Source: JBQCEE01 sp051960575 (GTDB lineage Bacteria > Actinomycetota > Actinomycetes > Mycobacteriales > Jatrophihabitantaceae). From it: DNA of 9,840 bases. Below, one piece after another: positions 6,088 to 9,840 of this stretch (position 1 is the first letter of the stretch; the number at the start of each line of letters is the position of its first letter). The notes beneath the pieces were generated by a model, which worked only from the letters and a program-made list of their open reading frames with translations, had not been told where the DNA came from and did not search any database. The translations under genes were made by a program, and so were the position numbers. The stretch lies in contig NZ_JBQCEE010000145.1 of NCBI RefSeq assembly GCF_051960575.1, positions 1 through 9,840 of the forward strand. The letters run 5' to 3'.

Positions 6088-6539
6088 CCGCCCAGGACGA
6101 CGCGGCGATCGGTGCCGCGCTGGACGTCGCGCGCGCCGCGATCGGCTCGGGGGAGGTCCCGATCGGTGCGGTGGTGCTCGCGCCGGACGGCGAGGTGCTC
6201 GCGTCCGCCCACAACGAGCGGGTGCTGCTCGGCGACCCGACCGCGCACGCCGAGGTGCTCGCGCTGCGCCGCGCCGGCGCGGTGCTCGGTGACTGGCAGC
6301 TCACCGGCTGCACGCTGGCCGTGACCCTCGAGCCGTGCACGATGTGCGCCGGCGCGCTCGTGCTCGCCCGGGTCGCGCGGCTCGTCTTCGGCGCCTGGGA
6401 CCCGAAGGCCGGCGCGGTGGGATCTCTCTGGGACGTCGTCCGCGACCGGCGGTTGAACCACCGCCCCGAGGTCGTCGGCGGCGTGCGCGAGGACGAGTGC
6501 GGCGCGTTGCTGCAGGCGTTCTTCGCCGAGCGGCGCTGA
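6084..6539 (+). CDS. tadA: tRNA-specific adenosine-34 deaminase TadA
   Basis: 151 residues. GTG 6084 overlaps the preceding stop as GTGA, the classic coupling arrangement; a longer frame from 6039 would run inside the upstream gene. TadA deaminates wobble A34 of tRNA-Arg(ACG) to inosine, so one tRNA reads CGU, CGC and CGA. The zinc and catalytic motifs are complete: HAE with ligand His55 and proton-shuttle Glu57, and PCTMC with ligands Cys85 and Cys88. Asn44 (SAHNER) and the strand VPIGAVVLAPDGEVLA also match the family, as does GAWDPKAGAVGS after the active site and the C-terminal helix LLQAFFAERR. The length is standard. It is the last gene of the operon with the two associated proteins. 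Confidence 0.95.
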   Translation: MTAQDDAAIGAALDVARAAIGSGEVPIGAVVLAPDGEVLASAHNERVLLGDPTAHAEVLALRRAGAVLGDWQLTGCTLAVTLEPCTMCAGALVLARVARLVFGAWDPKAGAVGSLWDVVRDRRLNHRPEVVGGVREDECGALLQAFFAERR

Positions 6540-6623
6540 CCTTCGGGATCGGGGACGAGTACCCAACCCGGATCGAGTAGGAGTGCTCAGGCCCGTGGCG
6601 GCCGCGGCCGCGACGCTTGCCGC

Positions 6624-7013
6624 ATGACGACACCCACTGCCCCGAAGAACACCACCGCCTTCTACGCCCAGGCCGCCATCGCGTTCGGGCTCGCCCTCAT
6701 GTCGATGCTCATCGGCGAGTGGTACCTGCCGCTCTCCGGCTGGGCCCGCGCCTTCCTCGCCCTCGGCACCGTCTTCCTCACCTCGTCCTGCTTCACGCTC
6801 GCGAAGTGTGTGCGGGACGCGCAGGAGAGCGGCTCGGTGATCAGCCGCCTCGACCAGGCCCGCCTCGAGCGCCTGCTCGCCGAGTTCGACCCGTACGCCG
6901 TGCCGCATCTGGCGAAGGCCTGGGCGCAGGCCTCACCCGCCGGCGAGACGGTCCTCGCCGACCGAGCGGCCACCGGCCTCACCCCGCCCGAACCCCGCGC
7001 GGGGGTGCTGTAA
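6624..7013 (+). CDS. YiaAB-type two-helix membrane protein
   Basis: 129 residues, ATG 6624. Two transmembrane helices (about 13-35 and 40-62) are joined by the short turn YLPLSGW, with TLAKCVRDAQES right after the second; this is the YiaA/YiaB two-helix domain. The remaining half is soluble: SVISRLDQARLERLLAEFDPYAVPHLAKAW, probably helical, then a Pro/Ala-rich end. The function of the family is not known; it is a small integral inner-membrane protein. No ribosome site lies close to the ATG (a GGAG is ~40 bases away), so translation may be leaderless or weak. It follows tadA by 84 bp and its stop is 10 bp before tRNA-Ser. A GC hairpin (6993-7004) sits inside its last codons. Confidence 0.75.
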   Translation: MTTPTAPKNTTAFYAQAAIAFGLALMSMLIGEWYLPLSGWARAFLALGTVFLTSSCFTLAKCVRDAQESGSVISRLDQARLERLLAEFDPYAVPHLAKAWAQASPAGETVLADRAATGLTPPEPRAGVL

Positions 7014-7023
7014 CCTCGTCGGC

Positions 7024-7112
7024 GGTGGCGTGTCCGAGCGGCCAAAGGAGCACGCCTCGAAAGCGTGTGTGGTTAACAGCCACCGTGGGTTCGAATCCCA
7101 CCGCCACCGCCA
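7024..7112 (+). tRNA. tRNA-Ser (CGA anticodon)
   Basis: 89 nt including an encoded CCA (7110-7112). The acceptor GGTGGCG (7024-7030) pairs with CGCCACC (7102-7108) and the discriminator is G. The anticodon stem CACGC/GCGTG encloses CTCGAAA with anticodon CGA at 7058-7060. A long variable arm typical of serine tRNAs follows, then the T-arm GTGGG-TTCGAAT-CCCAC. It reads UCG codons. Its promoter must lie in the tail of the upstream gene; TAACCT at 7011-7016, overlapping that gene's stop, is a possible -10. Confidence 0.97.
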
Positions 7113-7152
7113 ATGTGACGCCCGGGACGTCGACGATGTCGACCTCTCGCGA

Positions 7153-7470
7153 TCACTTCCGCCGGGAGAGCTCCCGGTCGATGTCGGCCTCGGTGACCGG
7201 GTGCCGAAAGTAGACGTTCCACGCGTCGAGCAGCAGCAGGAGACCCCAACCGCCGAGGATCCAGCCGGGCCAGAAGTAGCCGAACCCCGATGCCGCCCAG
7301 ATCCCGACCAGGAACGCGTTGATCGCCAGGTAGCCGACGAGGTCGCCGCGGAACTTGTTCCTGCGCTCCAGGCGTTTGCGGGCCGCGTCCCGCTCCGCCG
7401 ACATCGCCGCGTCGGGCGTGACGGACGAGGGGACGACCGGTCGCCCGCCGTGCTCCATCGACGTGGACAT
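7153..7470 (-). CDS. 2TM-domain membrane protein
   Basis: 105 residues. ATG 7470-7468 has a perfect GGAGGT ribosome site 5-6 bases upstream; an internal Met at residue 23 is an alternative. A basic segment (RDAARKRLERRNKFRGDL, about 27-44) precedes two helices (YLAINAFLVGIWAASG, 47-62, and ILGGWGLLLLLDAWNVYF, 71-88) joined by FGYFWPGW. It ends in HPVTEADIDRELSRRK. The FxWPxW turn, the WN/D-x-Y after helix 2 and the TEEDI-like end match the small 2TM domain family found in bacteria, sometimes fused to histidine kinases or DNA-binding domains; its role is unknown. It is convergent with tRNA-Ser and divergent from the phosphoribosyltransferase gene. A DevR-like box lies 68 bp upstream of its start. 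Confidence 0.8.
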   Translation of the reverse strand: MSTSMEHGGRPVVPSSVTPDAAMSAERDAARKRLERRNKFRGDLVGYLAINAFLVGIWAASGFGYFWPGWILGGWGLLLLLDAWNVYFRHPVTEADIDRELSRRK

Positions 7471-7537
7471 GCGCCACCTCCATGACCCGGATCGACACGT
7501 GCGCCTCCACCGTCCGTCCGGGAGGAACGGCCGGTCA

Positions 7538-7551
7538 GGGCCTTCGGTCAC
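7538..7551. promoter_or_regulatory. DevR/DosR-like operator candidate in the divergent 2TM/PRTase control region
   Basis: The element GGGCCTTCGGTCAC (minus: GTGACCGAAGGCCC, followed by TGACC) is an imperfect palindrome resembling the GGGNC-TTT-NG-NCCC boxes bound by NarL-family DevR/DosR regulators in GC-rich actinobacteria. It lies in the 224-bp gene-free spacer 7471-7694, 68 bp from the 2TM start and 144 bp from the phosphoribosyltransferase start. A close relative stands at 9801-9814 before another gene. The rest of the spacer holds only short GC hairpins, such as GCTCG-TCC-CGAGC at 7564-7576. Confidence 0.35.
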
Positions 7552-7694
7552 CGGCTGGTCCCGCTCGTCCCGAGCAGGGCCCGGACGCGCCGTTCGGCTC
7601 TGTCGGCGCAACGGGTCCCGGGCGACGGTGGATGCCGGCCGCCGACGTGGGAGCGTGCGCACCGGTGGCCGAGTGCACGCGCGAGGAGGGCAGC

Positions 7695-8348
7695 ATGCGG
7701 TTCGCCGATCGGGCGGATGCCGGCCGCCGGCTGGGTGCTTCGGTCGAGGCCGCGGGCATCACCGGCGACGGCGTGGTCGTCGTCGGGCTGCCGCGGGGCA
7801 GCGTGCCGGTGGCGGACGAGGTCGCCCGGGCGATCGGCGCACCGCTCGACGTCGTGCTCGTGCGCAAGATCCGCACGCCCGGCCAGCCGGAACTGGCCGC
7901 CGGCGCGGTGGGCGAGGCCGGCGTGCTGGTCGTCGACGAGCGGCTGGCGCGCCTGATCGGCCCGGACGAGGTGCGGCGCGGCGAGAAGCGCGCACGGGCC
8001 GAACTGGAGCGGGCCGCAGCGCGGTTCCGGACGGAGCATCCCGCCGCGCCGCTCGAGGGTCGCACCGTTGTCATCGTCGACGACGGGGTCGCGACCGGGT
8101 CGACGGCGCGGGCCGCCTGCCAGGTCGTGCGCGCGCGGGGCGCGGCCGAGGTGGTCGTGGCCGTGCCCGTCGGCCCGCCGGACGTCGACACGGTGCTGCT
8201 GCCCGACGCCGACCGTGTCATCTGTCCCGAGCGCCCGACGGACTTCGTCGCGGTCGGGCAGGCCTACGCCGACTTCAGCCAGCTCGACGACGACGAGGTG
8301 GTCGCGGTGCTGCGCGCGGCGCGGCTTCGACGCACCTGGACGCCGTGA
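7695..8348 (+). CDS. phosphoribosyltransferase (type I PRTase) family protein
   Basis: 217 residues; ATG 7695 is preceded by GAGGAGGG (7683-7690). The type I PRTase fold is evident: GLPRGSVPVADEVARAI (31-47), VVLVRKIRTPGQPELAAGAV (53-72) and the PRPP-binding loop TVVIVDDGVATGSTARAA (124-141) with its paired Asp residues. A flexible hood is likely around 75-110, and the end YADFSQLDDDEVVAVL (191-206) is typical of this subgroup. The subgroup is widespread in actinobacteria, is not a known purine or pyrimidine salvage enzyme, and its substrate is unsettled. In M. tuberculosis a similar domain is fused to a dienelactone-hydrolase-like domain (Rv0571c, a DosR-regulon gene, from memory). Here a hydrolase remnant lies convergent, 13 bp away. 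Residues 1-60 of any longer frame are not supported by a ribosome site. Confidence 0.88.
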   Translation: MRFADRADAGRRLGASVEAAGITGDGVVVVGLPRGSVPVADEVARAIGAPLDVVLVRKIRTPGQPELAAGAVGEAGVLVVDERLARLIGPDEVRRGEKRARAELERAAARFRTEHPAAPLEGRTVVIVDDGVATGSTARAACQVVRARGAAEVVVAVPVGPPDVDTVLLPDADRVICPERPTDFVAVGQAYADFSQLDDDEVVAVLRAARLRRTWTP

Positions 8349-8361
8349 AGGGCCCCGCGCG

Positions 8362-8997
8362 TCACCGTGTCGGCGCGGCGAGCCACGGCAGCACGATCGG
8401 TACGGCGACGTCCGCGGTGTAGAGGCCGGCATGGTCGACGCCGGGGACATGGACGACCGCCACCGGGTGCCCGCCGGTGCGCAGGGCGGTGGCGAACCGG
8501 TCGGTGAACTCGGGCGGCACCGTGCTGTCCGTCGTGCCGTGCGCCAGCAGGAACGGCACCGACGGCCGCAGTCCGGCGAGGTCCATCGGGTCGGCGGCCC
8601 GCCATGACGCCGGTGCCCGGGTCGGGTCGTCGGGCAGCAGTGGCCGCGCGGCGTCGGGTATGCGCAGGACGTCGTAGGGCCCGGCCAGTCCGATCACCGC
8701 GTCCGCCGCCGCTGCGGGGTACGGGCAGTTGCCGCGGAGCCGGTCGGGCGTCAGCCCGGCGACCGCCGCGAGCTGCGCGCCGGCCGAGTGCCCGAGCAGC
8801 ACCAGCCGGGTCGGCGTAATGCCGAGGGCGCGGGCACGCGCGGCGGCGAACGAGACGGCGCACACGACGTCCTCGGCCGGCACCGGCCAGTGCGCGCCGG
8901 CGTCGGCGGCCCGGTAGGAGCCCGAACGACCGAGGCCTCGAGCCTGCGGCCGTCCGGCCGCGCGGCCAGGGCCCGATGGCCCGGCGGCGGACCGCAC
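8362..8997 (-). pseudogene. alpha/beta-hydrolase (esterase/BD-FAE-like), N-terminally truncated
   Basis: The visible part has the C-terminal two thirds of an alpha/beta-hydrolase. Counting from GTG 8997-8995 (211 residues), the nucleophile elbow is LVLLGHSAGAQLA with Ser71, the acid is Asp157 (LAHGTTDSTVPPEF) and the base is His189 (VPGVDHAG). HWPVPAEDVVCAVSFA (36-51) is the helix that follows the second crossover in this family. The HGGxW oxyanion-hole segment and the first ~60-70 residues that should precede it are missing. The in-frame sequence before residue 27 is Arg/Gly-rich and unlike the family, while another frame (about 8912-8963) reads ALAARPDGRRLEASVV, which does look like the family. 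That suggests a frameshift near 8915 plus a deletion. The next gene upstream ends at 9018, so no full N-terminus can fit. No ribosome site precedes GTG 8997. It could still be a live short gene. Confidence 0.55.
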
Positions 8998-9017
8998 CAG
9001 GTCGCGGCCGGACGAGG

Positions 9018-9758
9018 TCAGCTGACGGCCGGGAGCCTGACGCCCGACAGCAGGGCGGCGCGGCGGGCGACGAGCTCGTCGGCGCCCCGGCGCGTCCAGA
9101 CCCAGTCGATCGGCAGCGTGACGCCGTCGAGACCGACGCCGAGGTTCAGCAGCCGGTACTGCTCGACGTTGTCGCGGCGCTGCGCCTCGGCGAGGGTCGG
9201 CAGGTGCCCCCACAGCGGGGTGGTGTTCGGCGAGCCGAGGTAGTCACCCGGCCTGGTGCCGGGCAGCGCCCGGGTGCCGACGCCGGCCGCGTGCAGCAGC
9301 CGCCGGGCTCGCTCGTCCATCATCATGACGATCCACGGGGCGTCGTTGGCCTGGGTCGCGCGGAACAGGCCGTGGTAGAGCGCCGCCGCCATCAGGCCGC
9401 CGCTGCCGCGACCGCGGCGGACGGCGATGGTGGCGACGTCCCAGGTGCGTGCCGGGTCGATGCCGGCGGCGCGCGCCGAGCGCAGGCCGTCGACCTGCCA
9501 GGGGCGACGCGCGGCGTCGTTCAGCGTCTTCAGGCCGGCCGGGCCGGGCGCGATGAAGCGCAGCGTCGCCGTGGCGGTGCCGCGGCCGTCGAGCACGGCG
9601 AGGAACCCGGTCTGTGCCGAGTACTCGCCGTACTCACGCTCGAGCTCGTCCGCAGTGTTCGCGTACGTGTCATAGAAGACCGAGGCCTCACAGGCCAGGG
9701 CTGCCTCGAGCTCGGACCCGGTCGGGTCGAAGACAAGGCGGAACGGTGTGGCAGACAG
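9018..9758 (-). CDS. GNAT-fold protein resembling FeeM/LuxI-type acyl synthases, CTG start
   Basis: 246 residues if started at CTG 9758-9756, which has GGGAGG five bases upstream; the frame is closed by TAA at about 9800 and has no ATG or GTG before that CTG. The first GTG (9596) would remove 54 well-formed residues. The protein begins SATPFRLVFDPTGSELEAAL, then ASVFYDTYANTADELEREYGEYS, GFLAVLDGRGTATATLRFI and LKTLND. This is the layout of the N-terminal half of N-acyl amino acid or acyl-homoserine-lactone synthases (GNAT superfamily): a mobile N-terminal segment, then the G-x-x-x-T-x-R strand. TWDVATIAVRRGRGSGGLMAAALYHGL (105-131) fits the acyl-CoA/ACP-binding strand and helix, and PWIVMMMDERARRLLHAAGVG the following strand. 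The C-terminal ~80 residues are family-specific. The substrate is unknown and the assignment is fold-level. Confidence 0.6.
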   Translation of the reverse strand: MSATPFRLVFDPTGSELEAALACEASVFYDTYANTADELEREYGEYSAQTGFLAVLDGRGTATATLRFIAPGPAGLKTLNDAARRPWQVDGLRSARAAGIDPARTWDVATIAVRRGRGSGGLMAAALYHGLFRATQANDAPWIVMMMDERARRLLHAAGVGTRALPGTRPGDYLGSPNTTPLWGHLPTLAEAQRRDNVEQYRLLNLGVGLDGVTLPIDWVWTRRGADELVARRAALLSGVRLPAVS

Positions 9759-9794
9759 AACCGCCTCCCCGCGTCCGCTCTGGCTACTGGTGCG

Positions 9795-9814
9795 ACATTA
9801 GGGCCTTTCGGCCA
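9795..9814 (-). promoter_or_regulatory. promoter with palindromic DevR-like operator for the GNAT-fold gene
   Basis: On the minus strand the palindrome TGGCCGAAAGGCCC (9814-9801) runs directly into TAATGT (9800-9795), a good -10 that would start transcription about 30 bases before the CTG start. The -35 position would hold TTTCGC (9823-9818). The palindrome fills the spacer, where a bound regulator could act. The element closely resembles GTGACCGAAGGCCC at 7551-7538. Confidence 0.4.
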
Positions 9815-9840
9815 CGCGCGAAAGTCCAGTGAAGAGACGA

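Noticed and set aside
5811..6908. 365-residue minus-strand ORF over copy 2, tadA and YiaAB
   Set aside because: It is the mirror frame of three recognised genes and shows no domain.
7129..7143. GTCGAC-GAT-GTCGAC hairpin between tRNA-Ser and the 2TM gene
   Set aside because: It lies where a shared terminator could be, but a 6-bp stem with a 3-base loop and no T-run is too weak to call.
7030..7485. Plus-strand ORF beginning MSERPKEHASKA
   Set aside because: It starts inside tRNA-Ser and then runs antisense through the 2TM gene; no ribosome site.
7630..7729. Exact 15-bp direct repeat GGATGCCGGCCGCCG at 7630-7644 and 7715-7729
   Set aside because: The second copy is ordinary coding sequence (Asp-Ala-Gly-Arg-Arg). 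The repeat is short and built of common GC-rich words, so I treat it as chance.
7535..8450. Minus-strand ORFs of 228 and 300 residues opposite the phosphoribosyltransferase
   Set aside because: Low-complexity shadow translations with no motifs or ribosome sites; the plus-strand PRTase is unmistakable.

Overview
The window comes from a very GC-rich genome. Third codon positions are almost all G or C, GTG starts are common, and the gene families are those of Actinomycetes (high-GC Gram-positives); I cannot name the genus. Most of it is ordinary chromosomal core. The block tyrA / two tRNA-adenosine-deaminase-associated genes / tadA / tRNA-Ser resembles a gene order I recall from Mycobacterium tuberculosis (Rv3754, Rv3753c, Rv3752c, serX), and the tRNA-Glu, tRNA-Asp, tRNA-Phe series also recalls a common actinobacterial tRNA cluster.

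Layout. 1-2641: the C-terminal end of a DHA2-type MFS drug exporter and its terminator, a stand-alone cyclic-nucleotide-binding-domain protein, a small acidic unknown protein and a DUF4188 protein (both minus), and a secreted L,D-transpeptidase-like protein. 2694-3723, all minus: tRNA-Glu(UUC), tRNA-Asp(GUC), a strong terminator hairpin, a CbiX-type chelatase, then tRNA-Phe(GAA). 3724-4000 has no gene but holds the tRNA promoter candidate, a T7 tract, a long-range inverted repeat and a large hairpin. 4001-7112: tyrA on minus; divergently, two tandem homologues of the TIGR03941 family and tadA in one translationally coupled operon, then a YiaAB membrane protein and tRNA-Ser(CGA). 7153-9840: a 2TM-domain membrane protein and a phosphoribosyltransferase diverge from a shared control region; a convergent alpha/beta-hydrolase lacks its N-terminal part; and a GNAT-like (FeeM/LuxI-type) protein appears to start at CTG.

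How the genes work together. TadA makes inosine at the tRNA wobble position, and the two small acidic partners translated with it probably support it. The L,D-transpeptidase acts on the cell wall. The CbiX protein points to siroheme or cobalamin synthesis and TyrA to tyrosine synthesis. Between 7.5 kb and the right edge, two promoter regions carry similar GGGCC-TT(T)-CGG(T/C)CA elements resembling the DevR/DosR operator. With the phosphoribosyltransferase/hydrolase gene content this suggests a small dormancy or hypoxia-type regulon, which is inference only.

I found no CRISPR array, insertion sequence, phage gene or clearly novel multi-gene system. The most interesting items are the doubled TadA-associated gene, the shared promoter element, the CTG-started acyltransferase-like gene beside a decayed hydrolase, and the structured non-coding stretch upstream of the tRNAs.
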